Shown: positions 17,144 to 25,755, counted from the first letter of the stretch. The stretch: DNA of 64,000 nucleotides from Elizabethkingia bruuniana (GCF_002024805.1 NZ_CP014337.1:248001-312000); one strand, 5' to 3'. The notes: generated by a model not told the origin, from the sequence alone. Numbers and translations are program-made.

Positions 17144-17272
17144 AAATATCATGTATAAATTCTATATTTACTTATGGAGACTTACTACCAATAATTACGG
17201 CATTAGTTCCTATAGTTCCAGGGTTAATAATCTATAAAAAGACAGATAAAAATATCATGTATAAATTCTATA
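17060..17272 (+). repeat. Tandem duplication of ~107 bp across a gene junction
   Basis: 17060-17166 and 17167-17272 are nearly identical, with a few substitutions and one base lost in an A-run. The unit runs from the second half of the 57-residue gene through the first 16 bases of the next gene. The duplication therefore leaves an orphan start (ATG 17151) and the real start (ATG 17257). Confidence 0.92.
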
Positions 17273-17703
17273 AAAAAAAAGGTAATCGGTATATTTTCAA
17301 AAACCAACCCGTATTGATGTTTATAGTGGCTCTTCTTTTCTTTATAATAGCAGGAATGTCTTATAATGTTTTAGCAATACTAGGGCTTGCTATTGCAGCT
17401 GTTGCAGTTTTTATCATTATCAATTTTTTCACCAAAAAGTTTATAATCGATATGGACCAATTAACGGTTACCGGAAAACATGGAATCTTTATTCCTGAGA
17501 AAACTTATCCTATTGCAGATTTTATAACCTTCGAAGTGATTCATGTCAAATATATGGGACTTATTACAATCAACCTCATATTGGCTGCTTGTTTCAAGGT
17601 GGATGGGAAAGAGAAAGTACTCACTGTTGGCCAGGCTGTAACTAGAAGAGCTATTCAGCGATTGCTAAATGAGACAGAAGATATTATGAAAAGTAAGGCG
17701 TAA
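17257..17703 (+). CDS. Small membrane protein, paralogue of 15532-15993
   Basis: 148 residues. The N-terminus MYKFYKKKGNRYIFKNQPV leads into two membrane helices (about 20-35 and 42-60). A soluble beta-rich part follows (FIIDMDQLTVTGKHGIFIPE, FITFEVIHVKYMGLITINL), then an amphipathic C-terminal helix (RAIQRLLNETEDIMKS). Architecture and motifs match the 153-residue protein in the same cluster. Its start codon lies in the second unit of a 107-bp tandem repeat. Translation from the first unit's ATG (17151) would stop after about 19 codons. Function unknown. Confidence 0.65.
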   Translation: MYKFYKKKGNRYIFKNQPVLMFIVALLFFIIAGMSYNVLAILGLAIAAVAVFIIINFFTKKFIIDMDQLTVTGKHGIFIPEKTYPIADFITFEVIHVKYMGLITINLILAACFKVDGKEKVLTVGQAVTRRAIQRLLNETEDIMKSKA

Positions 17704-17708
17704 GTACA

Positions 17709-18221
17709 ATGAATGTATTCGATAGATATCAGTTTAGGGAAAATGGCATTGAAATTAGCTTTATGCCCAATTACAACTTTCTTCGCACTTTAGTATGGTG
17801 GCTGGTGCTTGGAATTGTTGCTGCACCTGTTATCTACCTTTGTATGGATTATATGTCGCGGGATAATTTTTTAATAGCTCTTATAGTATGGGTACTTTAT
17901 ATGGCCTATTTTGTCTTCGACTTAATATTCAGAATTCCTGTAAAATACATTTTTTATAAATCTGAAAAGAGTATTTACCGAAAAAATATTATCAACAGGA
18001 AGATTATGAATTTCGATGAGATGACTTATTTTGTAAAAGATGAAAGTGGAGGTTATTGTTATGCAATCGGGAAGAAGAAAAAGCAATTTATAAAGAATTA
18101 CAGAGTAAGTAATTACTTTTCCAATTCAAAATCCTCGCAAAAAATAGAAGACGAATACTTAAAAAATATACTCTTTCCTATACTGAAACTGGTGGGAATA
18201 ACAGTTGAAAATGAAAAATGA
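17709..18221 (+). CDS. Small membrane protein, unknown function
   Basis: 170 residues with two or three hydrophobic segments (about 22-42, 52-75). A basic, tyrosine-rich soluble tail (KYIFYKSEKSIYRKN, GKKKKQFIKNY) carries a second half similar in plan to its two upstream neighbours. The stop TGA at 18219-18221 runs into the stem of a terminator, so it is the last gene of the membrane-protein operon. No family recognised. Confidence 0.65.
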   Translation: MNVFDRYQFRENGIEISFMPNYNFLRTLVWWLVLGIVAAPVIYLCMDYMSRDNFLIALIVWVLYMAYFVFDLIFRIPVKYIFYKSEKSIYRKNIINRKIMNFDEMTYFVKDESGGYCYAIGKKKKQFIKNYRVSNYFSNSKSSQKIEDEYLKNILFPILKLVGITVENEK

Positions 18222-18247
18222 TTTTACGAAAGTAAAATCATTTTTTT
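18220..18247 (+). terminator. Terminator of the small membrane protein operon
   Basis: Perfect 8-bp stem GATTTTAC / GTAAAATC closed by a GAAA tetraloop and followed by A and seven T. The first arm overlaps the stop codon of the preceding gene. Confidence 0.85.
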
Positions 18248-18260
18248 ATGGAAACTTGTA

Positions 18261-18268
18261 TAACTTTG
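18261..18268 (+). promoter_or_regulatory. -7 element of the GH3 gene
   Basis: TAACTTTG, a perfect TAnnTTTG, 14 bases before the ATG at 18283 and just after the upstream terminator. This decides the start: the longer reading frame from 18205 would place the terminator and promoter inside the gene. Confidence 0.65.
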
Positions 18269-18282
18269 TGAAAACTAATAAC

Positions 18283-20694
18283 ATGAAGATCAATAAAAGC
18301 ACATTGACACTACCTTTGCTGGCAGTGTCCTTTTTAGGCTTAGCACAAAAACTAAAAGTTTATCATAAAGACTGGATAGACTTTAACAAAAACGGGAAGA
18401 AGGATGTCTTTGAAGACAGAAAAGCTCCTATAGATAAAAGGGTTGAAGACCTGCTTTCCCAAATGACCCTGCAGGAAAAAGCCAACCAGACGGTAACCCT
18501 CTACGGATACGGAAGAATCTTAAAAGATGAGCAGCCAACACCTCAATGGAAAAATGAAATCTGGGTGCATGGGCTTGCTAATATCGATGAAATGCTAAAC
18601 AGCCTTCCTTATCACAAAAGCGCTGTTACAAAATATTCTTATCCCTACAGTAACCATACCGAGGCACTCAATAATATCCAGAAATGGTTTATAGAAGAAA
18701 CGAGGCTCGGAATTCCTATTGACTTTACCAATGAAGGTATACACGGTCTTACCCATGACAGGGCAACACCATTTCCTGCACCTATTAATATCGGGAGTAC
18801 ATGGGATAAAAACCTGGTAGACAAAATCGGAAATACTATAGGGAAAGAGGCCTATTATCTGGGATATACAAATGTGTATGCTCCTATATTAGATGTTTCA
18901 AGAGATCCACGCTGGGGCAGGGTTGTGGAGACTTATGGAGAAGATCCGTTTATGATAGGTGAATATGGAAAGCGTATGGTAAAGGGAATCCAACAAAATG
19001 GAGTAGCCTCAACGCTGAAACATTATGCTGTTTATTCTGTACCCAAAGGCGGAAGAGATGGCCTTGCCAGAACAGATCCACATGTAGCGCCCAGAGAAAT
19101 GCACACAATGTATCTCTATCCGTTTAAAGAAGTCATTCGTAAGGAACATCCGTTGGGAGTGATGGCAAGTTATAACGATTATGATGGTGTGCCTGTAATT
19201 AGCAGCAAATATTTTTTAACAGATCTGCTGCGCAAAGAATATGGATTCGATGGTTATGTAGTATCAGACAGCGATGCACTGGAATTTGTACATAGTAAGC
19301 ATCATGTAGCAAAAGATTATGAAGAAGGTATTCAGAAAGCTTTAGAAGCGGGACTAGATGTCCGTACTAATTTCACCCAGCCCAAGGAATATCTTACAGC
19401 ATTGATGGATGCTCTGAAATCTGGAAAGATAAAAGAAGAAGTACTGAATGAAAGAGTGAGGAGTGTACTGAAAACAAAATTCAGGTTGGGGTTATTTGAT
19501 GAGCCTGTCCGGAGCTTTGCTAAAGAAGCCGATCGTAAGGTACATACTAAAGAGGACGAAGCTCTTTCTGTAGATGTTAACCGTCGTTCTGTAGTTTTAT
19601 TAAAGAATGAAAAGCAAACTTTACCTCTTGATACAGGGAAATTAAAGAATATTCTGATTACAGGTCCACTGGCAGATGCAGTGAACTATACCACGAGCCG
19701 CTACGGACCATCCAATAATCCAGTGACAACAATTCGGAAGGGGATTGAGGATTATGCTTCATTTCATCATATCAATACTTCGTATACTAAAGGCGTAGAC
19801 GTTATTGATGAAGGATGGCCGGAAACAGAAATTATCCCTGTAGAACCCTCAGAAAAAGAATTGTCTGAAATTTCCAAAGCAATCAGTATGGCTGAAAATT
19901 CAGATGTTATTATTGCCGTAATGGGAGAAAGTGAAAGGGAAGTAGGGGAAAGCAGATCGCGAAGCAGCCTGAATCTTCCGGGAAAGCAAACTTATTTCCT
20001 GCAGCAATTGTATAAAACAGGAAAGCCTGTTGTATTGGTTCTGGTAAACGGAAGACCTCTCACTATAAACTGGGAAAACAAATACCTGCCTGCTATTTTG
20101 GAAACATGGTTTCTGGGACCGCAAAGTGGAAAGATTGTAGCAGAGACGCTCTTTGGCGATAATAATCCGGGAGGTAAACTTCCGATATCATTTCCTAAAT
20201 CAATCGGTCAGCTAGAAATGAACTTTCCAACGAAGCCTGCAGCACAGGCAGGACAGCCCGGAACCGGACCAAATGGCTCCGGCAGCAGTAGGGTTACGGG
20301 ATTTTTATATCCGTTTGGCTATGGTCTTAGCTATACCAATTTTGAGTTTACCGACTTTTCTCTGTCTTCAAAAAAAATAAAAGCAGGAGATGAATTGCAT
20401 GTGAAACTAAAAGTAACCAATACTGGCAAAGTAAAAGGGGATGAAGTTGTACAATTATATCTTTCAGATCTTGTGTCTTCAGTTACAACCTACGAAATGG
20501 ATCTTAGAGGATTTGAGAGAGTAACTCTGGAGCCCGGGGAAACAAAAGAAGTACAATTTACCCTCAACAAAGAACATATGCAGCTGCTTAATGATAAGAT
20601 GGAGTGGGTTGTAGAACCAGGAGAATTTCGTGTAAGTATAGGGAACTCTTCGGAGAATATTAGATTTAAAGAAATATTTGAAGTTGAAGATTAA
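18283..20694 (+). CDS. Secreted GH3 family beta-glycosidase (BglX-like)
   Basis: 803 residues from the ATG at 18283. A signal peptide covers residues 1-21 (LTLPLLAVSFLGLAQ). A short DFNKNGKKDVFED loop follows, of the calcium-binding type seen before many Bacteroidota GH3 domains. The (beta/alpha)8 domain has the nucleophile Asp329 in GYVVSDSDA and the LKHYAVYSVPKGGRDG substrate loop. The second alpha/beta domain has GESEREVGESRSRSSLNLPG, which supplies the acid/base candidate. A fibronectin III-like C-terminal domain starts near VKLKVTNTGKVKGDEVVQLYL. Likely removes terminal beta-linked glucose or xylose from oligosaccharides in the periplasm or outside. The exact substrate is not readable. 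Monocistronic, with a terminator on each side. Confidence 0.9.
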   Translation: MKINKSTLTLPLLAVSFLGLAQKLKVYHKDWIDFNKNGKKDVFEDRKAPIDKRVEDLLSQMTLQEKANQTVTLYGYGRILKDEQPTPQWKNEIWVHGLANIDEMLNSLPYHKSAVTKYSYPYSNHTEALNNIQKWFIEETRLGIPIDFTNEGIHGLTHDRATPFPAPINIGSTWDKNLVDKIGNTIGKEAYYLGYTNVYAPILDVSRDPRWGRVVETYGEDPFMIGEYGKRMVKGIQQNGVASTLKHYAVYSVPKGGRDGLARTDPHVAPREMHTMYLYPFKEVIRKEHPLGVMASYNDYDGVPVISSKYFLTDLLRKEYGFDGYVVSDSDALEFVHSKHHVAKDYEEGIQKALEAGLDVRTNFTQPKEYLTALMDALKSGKIKEEVLNERVRSVLKTKFRLGLFDEPVRSFAKEADRKVHTKEDEALSVDVNRRSVVLLKNEKQTLPLDTGKLKNILITGPLADAVNYTTSRYGPSNNPVTTIRKGIEDYASFHHINTSYTKGVDVIDEGWPETEIIPVEPSEKELSEISKAISMAENSDVIIAVMGESEREVGESRSRSSLNLPGKQTYFLQQLYKTGKPVVLVLVNGRPLTINWENKYLPAILETWFLGPQSGKIVAETLFGDNNPGGKLPISFPKSIGQLEMNFPTKPAAQAGQPGTGPNGSGSSRVTGFLYPFGYGLSYTNFEFTDFSLSSKKIKAGDELHVKLKVTNTGKVKGDEVVQLYLSDLVSSVTTYEMDLRGFERVTLEPGETKEVQFTLNKEHMQLLNDKMEWVVEPGEFRVSIGNSSENIRFKEIFEVED

Positions 20695-20804
20695 TCTGTA
20701 CTATAAACAGGAAAGTAAGCTGACTGGCAACAAAAACTTTATCAAGGTTAATGCTTGATGTTATACTCACCCTGAAAAGGCTGAATAAGTATTTCCACAG
20801 CTAA

Positions 20805-20835
20805 TAAAAAAAGGCCGGATATTTTCCGGCCTTTT
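20805..20835. terminator. Bidirectional terminator between GH3 and transketolase genes
   Basis: Arms AAAAGGCCGGA (20809-20819) and TCCGGCCTTTT (20825-20835), perfect 11 bp with a 5-base loop, between convergent genes. Confidence 0.85.
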
Positions 20836-20854
20836 AGTATTTATAAGATTTTGA

Positions 20855-21802
20855 TTATCTGTTCAAGATTCTTTTTACAGCTTCTTTTACAGCATCAGCA
20901 TCTATCTTGTACTTCTTCATAAGTTCTGCAGGAGTTGCAGATTCTCCAAAGCTATCGTTTACAGCAACAAACTCTTGTGGAGTAGGTCTTTTTCTTGCAA
21001 GCATACCTGCAACAGATTCTCCTAAACCTCCAAGGTAGTTGTGCTCCTCAGCAGTAACAATTTTACCGGTTTTTTCTACTGACTTCAGAATGATTTCATC
21101 GTCCAGAGGTTTAATCGTGTGAATGTTGATAACTTCACAAGAAATACCTTCTTTCTCTAACTCGTCAGCAGCAACAAGAGATTCCCAAACAAGGTGACCT
21201 GTAGCTACAATAGTTACATCTTTACCTTCTTGTAGGAGAATTCCTTTACCAATTTCGAAAGGCATATCTTCAGGAATAAATACCGGAACAGTTGGTCTAC
21301 CGAAACGAAGGTATACAGGACCTTCATAATCAGCAATAGCAATAGTTGCAGCCTTTGTCTGGTTGTAGTCACATGGGTTGATTACTACCATGCCTGGTAA
21401 CATTTTCATCATCCCGATGTCTTCTAAAACCTGGTGAGTAGCACCATCTTCTCCTAATGTAAGACCAGCATGTGAAGCACAGATTTTTACATTTTTTCCG
21501 GAGTAAGCAATAGACTGACGGATTTGATCATAAACTCTGGATGTAGAGAAGTTAGCGAAAGTTCCGGTAAAAGGAATTTTCCCGTTAATTGTTAAACCAG
21601 CTGCAATACCCATCATGTTAGCCTCGGCGATACCTATCTGGAAGAATCTTTCCGGAGCTTTCTCGATGAATTTTTCCATCTTCAGAGAGCCGATAAGGTC
21701 AGCGCATAAAGCAACTACATTTGGGTTTTTATCTGCAAGTTCAGCAAGCCCTGCTCCAAAGCCTGAACGTGTATCTTTTTTTTCTGTATACGTGAATTTC
21801 AT
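20855..21802 (-). CDS. Transketolase, C-terminal subunit
   Basis: 315 residues: the pyrimidine-binding and C-terminal domains of transketolase. It has the RFFQIGIAEANMMGIAAGL motif with the Glu that activates thiamine diphosphate, GATHQVLEDIGMM, and a C-terminal domain with VATGHLVWESLVAADEL. It forms the active enzyme with the product of the gene 17 bases upstream on the same strand. The split form is normal for many Bacteroidota and other bacteria. The reaction is two-carbon transfer between sugar phosphates in the non-oxidative pentose phosphate pathway. Confidence 0.93.
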   Translation of the reverse strand: MKFTYTEKKDTRSGFGAGLAELADKNPNVVALCADLIGSLKMEKFIEKAPERFFQIGIAEANMMGIAAGLTINGKIPFTGTFANFSTSRVYDQIRQSIAYSGKNVKICASHAGLTLGEDGATHQVLEDIGMMKMLPGMVVINPCDYNQTKAATIAIADYEGPVYLRFGRPTVPVFIPEDMPFEIGKGILLQEGKDVTIVATGHLVWESLVAADELEKEGISCEVINIHTIKPLDDEIILKSVEKTGKIVTAEEHNYLGGLGESVAGMLARKRPTPQEFVAVNDSFGESATPAELMKKYKIDADAVKEAVKRILNR

Positions 21803-21819
21803 TTTTTTGTTTTGAAGAA

Positions 21820-22671
21820 TTAATAGTCTGCTACCTCGTCTAATTGTAACTGATCCAAAGCTTTGGCTAGTTGCTCATCATTAGGAGCTTTTCCATGCCA
21901 TGCATGCGATCCCATCATGTAGTCTACTCCGTAACCCATCTCTGTATGCAAAAGAATAACTACAGGCTTTCCTTTTCCTGTTTCTTCTTTTGCTCTGCCC
22001 AGAATTCCGATTACTGACTCTAGGTTGTTACCGTTTTTCTCTTCCAGAACTTCCCATCCGAAAGCTTCTAACTTAGCGTGAAGATTACCAAGGCTTAATA
22101 CATCATCTGTATCACCATCAATTTGTCTTCCGTTATAATCTATTGTAGCAATAATATTATCTACCTTCTTAGCAGCAGCATACATGAAAGCTTCCCATAC
22201 CTGTCCTTCCTGAAGTTCACCATCTCCGTGTAATGTATATACAAGAGCTGTATCACCATCTAATTTCTTACCCTGTGCAGCACCGATAGCAACAGAAAGT
22301 CCCTGTCCTAATGAACCGGAAGCGATTCTGATACCAGGTAAACCTTCATGAGTTGTAGGGTGACCCTGTAATCTTGAATTTAATTTTCTGAAAGTATTCA
22401 GCTCTTCAACAGGGAAGAAGTCGAATCTTGCTAGTGTACTATAATATACAGGAGAAATATGTCCGTTGGACAAAAAGAAAAGATCTTCTCCTTTTCCTTC
22501 CATAGTAAATGGTAACTTGTAGTTCATCACTTTACCGTATAATGCAGTAAAATATTCAGTACAACCTAAAGAACCTCCAGGGTGGCCACTGTTTACAGCA
22601 TGAACCATACGTACAATATCTCGGCGGATTTGTGTAGCGATGTTGCTTAATTCATCAATACTCTTAGTCAT
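21820..22671 (-). CDS. Transketolase, N-terminal (thiamine diphosphate-binding) subunit
   Basis: 283 residues corresponding to the first domain of transketolase. It has VHAVNSGHPGGSLGCTEY and FFLSNGHISPVYYS at the start, GSLGQGLSVAIG, and the thiamine diphosphate motif GDGELQEGQVWEAF followed by the IIATIDYN metal-binding part. Together with the downstream gene it makes one full-length enzyme. The -7 element TATTTTTG sits 19 bases upstream of the ATG. A lone N-terminal subunit would be inactive, so the two genes must be co-expressed. Confidence 0.93.
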   Translation of the reverse strand: MTKSIDELSNIATQIRRDIVRMVHAVNSGHPGGSLGCTEYFTALYGKVMNYKLPFTMEGKGEDLFFLSNGHISPVYYSTLARFDFFPVEELNTFRKLNSRLQGHPTTHEGLPGIRIASGSLGQGLSVAIGAAQGKKLDGDTALVYTLHGDGELQEGQVWEAFMYAAAKKVDNIIATIDYNGRQIDGDTDDVLSLGNLHAKLEAFGWEVLEEKNGNNLESVIGILGRAKEETGKGKPVVILLHTEMGYGVDYMMGSHAWHGKAPNDEQLAKALDQLQLDEVADY

Positions 22672-22690
22672 AATTAAATTTATTTCCGAG

Positions 22691-22698
22691 CAAAAATA
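22691..22698 (-). promoter_or_regulatory. -7 element of the transketolase operon
   Basis: Minus strand TATTTTTG (TAnnTTTG), 19 bases before the start codon at 22671. Confidence 0.5.
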
Positions 22699-22728
22699 AG
22701 GAAATTATATGGTTTTTGAGGAATGAGA

Positions 22729-23352
22729 TTAGTCGTCTTCGATTTTTATTTTTCCAATATTTGCAGCTTTATATCCTATAGTCTGTATACAAGCCTTACC
22801 TGTACAATGATAAGCCTGAAGAGATTTGTCCTTTATACTTCCTATTATAATATAAGGAATACGTTGTGACTGCTCATCCGAATGTATACCTGCGAGAATA
22901 AAACGATCATTGTCTATCCATGTAGCGTCCTCTACCCATGCAGAAGATCCCATAAAGTAGATCCGGGAGCTGTTGTGATTTTGCATATCACCAAGGTCTA
23001 CCTGCGAGTCTATGTCGTATGCTGCTATATATTTCTTTTTCTTTTCATCGTAATAGACAGAAGAACTATACAAATCAATAAAATGTTTTTTATCCGGAGA
23101 GAAAATCAGCAGGTCCTTATAGTCTTTTACGAATGTGGTAAATTCTCTTACAGGCTGATCTTCCTGAGAAATATTATCAAATCCGAAATTATTATGTGCT
23201 TTGAAATTTTGAACAGAAAACCCCGGAATAGAGGCTTTCCAGGTTTTGAGTTGCTGGTCGAAAATCTTTTGGAAATCAGATAAGTCCTGCGGTGCTTTTT
23301 GTGCAAAAACAAAAGAACTTAGTAGTACAAAAACAATCAGGTAATTTTTCAT
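22729..23352 (-). CDS. Exported protein of unknown function
   Basis: 207 residues with a clear type I signal peptide (YLIVFVLLSSFVFAQ, cleavage after FAQ or nearby). The mature part is beta-rich with FTTFVKDYKDLLIFSPDKKH, DLYSSSVYYDEKKKKY, WVEDATWIDNDRFILAGI and a late CTGKAC pair that could form a disulfide. The pattern of alternating short strands resembles a single beta-propeller-like blade set, but I do not recognise a family. It is divergent from PNGase F (172 bases apart) and upstream of the transketolase genes on the same strand, separated by that operon's own promoter. Confidence 0.7.
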   Translation of the reverse strand: MKNYLIVFVLLSSFVFAQKAPQDLSDFQKIFDQQLKTWKASIPGFSVQNFKAHNNFGFDNISQEDQPVREFTTFVKDYKDLLIFSPDKKHFIDLYSSSVYYDEKKKKYIAAYDIDSQVDLGDMQNHNSSRIYFMGSSAWVEDATWIDNDRFILAGIHSDEQSQRIPYIIIGSIKDKSLQAYHCTGKACIQTIGYKAANIGKIKIEDD

Positions 23353-23524
23353 CCATATATATTTAACTAAAAGTAATAAAAATAGAAGATCTGTACTGAG
23401 TATTGTAAAGGTTTTATAATTTGATTAAAAATGAATCTTTGTTAATAAATCAGGGTTTAATTTGACTTTTAAAACGATTTCTTAAATAAATACAATATAT
23501 TCGTATAACAAATCGCAATAAATT

Positions 23525-24589
23525 ATGAGAAAACTACTAATTTTTAGTATATCTGCTTACTTGATGGCAGGTATCGTTTCGTGTAAAGGTGTAGACAGTG
23601 CAACACCTGTAACAGAAGATCGCTTAGCTCTGAATGCGGTAAATGCTCCGGCAGATAATACCGTAAATATTAAAACATTCGACAAAGTAAAAAATGCCTT
23701 TGGTGACGGATTGTCCCAAAGTGCAGAAGGAACCTTTACATTTCCGGCCGATGTAACAACTGTAAAAACGATTAAGATGTTCATCAAAAATGAATGTCCT
23801 AATAAAACCTGTGATGAATGGGATCGTTATGCCAATGTTTATGTAAAAAATAAAACAACAGGAGAATGGTATGAAATAGGACGCTTTATTACTCCATATT
23901 GGGTGGGTACGGAAAAATTACCTCGTGGACTGGAAATTGATGTTACCGATTTCAAATCTTTACTGTCCGGAAATACAGAACTTAAAATTTATACGGAGAC
24001 TTGGTTGGCCAAAGGAAGAGAATACAGTGTAGACTTTGATATTGTATATGGTACACCGGATTATAAATATTCGGCAGTAGTACCTGTAATCCAATATAAC
24101 AAATCATCCATTGATGGTGTTCCTTATGGTAAAGCACATACACTGGGATTAAAAAAGAATATTCAGTTACCAACAAACACGGAAAAAGCTTATCTTAGAA
24201 CTACTATTTCCGGATGGGGACATGCCAAGCCATATGATGCGGGAAGCAGGGGCTGTGCAGAATGGTGCTTCAGAACACATACTATAGCAATAAATAATGC
24301 GAATACTTTCCAACACCAGCTGGGTGCTTTAGGATGTTCAGCAAACCCTATTAATAATCAGAGTCCGGGAAATTGGGCTCCTGACAGAGCAGGGTGGTGT
24401 CCGGGAATGGCAGTGCCAACACGTATAGATGTGTTGAATAACTCTTTAACGGGTAGTACTTTTAGTTATGAATATAAGTTCCAGAGTTGGACAAACAACG
24501 GAACCAATGGAGATGCTTTTTATGCAATTTCCAGTTTTGTGATTGCAAAAAGTAATACACCTATTAGTGCTCCGGTAGTTACAAACTAA
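23525..24589 (+). CDS. Peptide-N-glycosidase F precursor (PNGase F)
   Basis: 354 residues. Residues 41 onward begin APADNTVNIKTFDKVK, the known N-terminus of mature PNGase F of Flavobacterium meningosepticum, so 40 residues are removed. Catalytic Asp60, Glu118 and Glu206 of the mature enzyme map to Asp100 (CDEWDRY), Glu158 (KIYTETW) and Glu246 (GCAEWCF). The six cysteines of its three disulfides are present. The enzyme hydrolyses the amide bond between asparagine and the innermost GlcNAc of N-linked glycans, releasing the whole glycan and leaving aspartate. The precursor carries a lipobox-like IVSC ending at Cys20, before the mature N-terminus. Its own terminator follows at 24662. Confidence 0.97.
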   Translation: MRKLLIFSISAYLMAGIVSCKGVDSATPVTEDRLALNAVNAPADNTVNIKTFDKVKNAFGDGLSQSAEGTFTFPADVTTVKTIKMFIKNECPNKTCDEWDRYANVYVKNKTTGEWYEIGRFITPYWVGTEKLPRGLEIDVTDFKSLLSGNTELKIYTETWLAKGREYSVDFDIVYGTPDYKYSAVVPVIQYNKSSIDGVPYGKAHTLGLKKNIQLPTNTEKAYLRTTISGWGHAKPYDAGSRGCAEWCFRTHTIAINNANTFQHQLGALGCSANPINNQSPGNWAPDRAGWCPGMAVPTRIDVLNNSLTGSTFSYEYKFQSWTNNGTNGDAFYAISSFVIAKSNTPISAPVVTN

Positions 24590-24661
24590 AAAACAGCATA
24601 TATTCATTTATAGATAAAACCGCCTTGGCAAGGAATCAATTACTTTTCGGGTATTTGAAAA

Positions 24662-24692
24662 ACACCCCGCAGATGAAAATCTGCGGGGTGTA
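24662..24692. terminator. Bidirectional terminator after PNGase F
   Basis: Perfect GC-rich stem ACACCCCGCAGAT / ATCTGCGGGGTGT around a short GAAA-type loop, between convergent genes. Confidence 0.85.
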
Positions 24693-24708
24693 TGTTTTTA
24701 GTAAGAAG

Positions 24709-25119
24709 TTAGAGATATCTTTCCTCAGCCGAAATTTCCACATCGTTTATGCTTGCATATCTTTTCTTCATCAGTCCGTTTTCATCAAATTCCCAATTCT
24801 CATTTCCATAGGCACGAAACCATTTCCCTTCCTTATTTCGAAATTCGTATTCAAATCTTACAGCGATCCGGTTTTCTGTATGTGCCCAATATTCTTTTTT
24901 CAATTTATAATCCAGTTCATTTTCCCATTTCTGAGTAAGGAACTGTACAATCTCTTTTCGGCCGTTTATAAACAAATGTCTGTTTCTCCACTCACTATCA
25001 GCGGTATAAGCTAATGACACTTTTTCAGGATCTTGTGAATTCCATGCATCTTCTGCCATTTGTATTTTTTGTTTAGCTGTTTCCAATGTGAATGGCGGTA
25101 CAGGTAGTTTCTTTTCCAT
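24709..25119 (-). CDS. DUF1348 / NTF2-like family protein
   Basis: 136 residues from the ATG at 25117-25119. A longer frame to 25146 would overlap the upstream TetR gene and is unlikely. The sequence has the DUF1348 pattern: [40 protein letters not shown], and [20 protein letters not shown] followed by [10 protein letters not shown]. These proteins adopt the NTF2/SnoaL cone fold; their substrates are unknown. It lies directly downstream of tetR (10-base gap), so it is probably the regulated gene of a two-gene operon. Confidence 0.88.
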   Translation of the reverse strand: MEKKLPVPPFTLETAKQKIQMAEDAWNSQDPEKVSLAYTADSEWRNRHLFINGRKEIVQFLTQKWENELDYKLKKEYWAHTENRIAVRFEYEFRNKEGKWFRAYGNENWEFDENGLMKKRYASINDVEISAEERYL

Positions 25120-25129
25120 TGTGTATATT

Positions 25130-25654
25130 TTAGATAAGGGTGTCAATTATATTTTGTGATGTTATGATCAGTTCATTGGAACGAAATAGCTGACTTTCTA
25201 TAATAGAACTTTCAAACAAGAGGTAGATGTGGTCTGCTTTTATTTTATCCTCAAGCTGAGCTCTGAAAAAATCCCGGAGGTCCTGTTTATGCTTCTGGAT
25301 TATTTGTAGAATAACTGTTTTGTCTGTGGGAATCTCCGACAATAGATTGAGAAAGCTGCATCCTCTGAAGTTCTCCTTTTCATTCATTGCTATTAAAAAG
25401 TCGAATGTTGACAAAATCTTTTGTTTGGGTTCCGAAGATTTTGAAACAAACTTTTGTAGCTCACTAAACCAATAGTCGTGGCGGTAATTTAAAAATGCAG
25501 CACAGAGATCATCCTTAGATTTAAAGTGCTGATAAAAACTTGCCTTTGCAACCTTCGCTTCGCTGATGATCTGATTAATTCCCGTACTGTTATATCCCTG
25601 CTGGTGAAATAATATTGTTGCTGTGTCCAGAATTCGTTCTCGAGGTGAATTCAT
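25130..25654 (-). CDS. TetR/AcrR family transcriptional repressor
   Basis: 174 residues. The N-terminal HTH (about 5-50) reads [51 protein letters not shown], a textbook TetR DNA-binding domain. The remaining helical domain binds an unknown ligand and has [14 protein letters not shown], as in a TetR subgroup that controls small oxidoreductase or NTF2-like genes. A palindromic operator ACAGACAAGTCTGT at 25697-25710 overlaps its own -33 region, so autorepression is likely. It is co-transcribed with the DUF1348 gene. Confidence 0.93.
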   Translation of the reverse strand: MNSPRERILDTATILFHQQGYNSTGINQIISEAKVAKASFYQHFKSKDDLCAAFLNYRHDYWFSELQKFVSKSSEPKQKILSTFDFLIAMNEKENFRGCSFLNLLSEIPTDKTVILQIIQKHKQDLRDFFRAQLEDKIKADHIYLLFESSIIESQLFRSNELIITSQNIIDTLI

Positions 25655-25673
25655 ATCTTATCATTTTGTAGAA

Positions 25674-25710
25674 CAAATGTAGTTTAAATAAAATGAACAG
25701 ACAAGTCTGT
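25674..25710 (-). promoter_or_regulatory. Promoter and palindromic operator of the tetR operon
   Basis: The minus strand has TACATTTG (25681-25674), a perfect -7 element 19 bases before the ATG. The perfect palindrome ACAGAC-AA-GTCTGT (25697-25710) lies where the -33 element is expected. A TetR dimer bound here would exclude RNA polymerase. Confidence 0.75.
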
Positions 25711-25755
25711 CTATTTTGTTTTGAAACTTTTTATCTGAAATTTTAGGTAATTGTA

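Noticed and set aside
17060-17272. CRISPR-like repeat
   Set aside because: It is a single tandem duplication of coding DNA, not repeats with unique spacers. No CRISPR array was seen anywhere in the window.
18205-18282. Upstream extension of the GH3 gene to 18205
   Set aside because: It would contain a perfect GAAA-loop terminator and a -7 element and would bury the signal peptide 26 residues inside the protein; the ATG at 18283 is right.
20855-22671. Frameshifted transketolase
   Set aside because: The two frames are separated by a proper stop and start with a 17-base gap, the usual split-transketolase arrangement; each domain is complete.
23582-23600. Bacteroidota lipoprotein surface-export signal in PNGase F
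   Set aside because: After Cys20 the residues are KGVDS, without the charged LES consensus; only the lipobox itself is reported.
25120-25146. N-terminal extension of the DUF1348 protein to 25146
   Set aside because: It overlaps the tetR 3' end and adds residues foreign to the family; ATG 25117-25119 lies just after the tetR stop.
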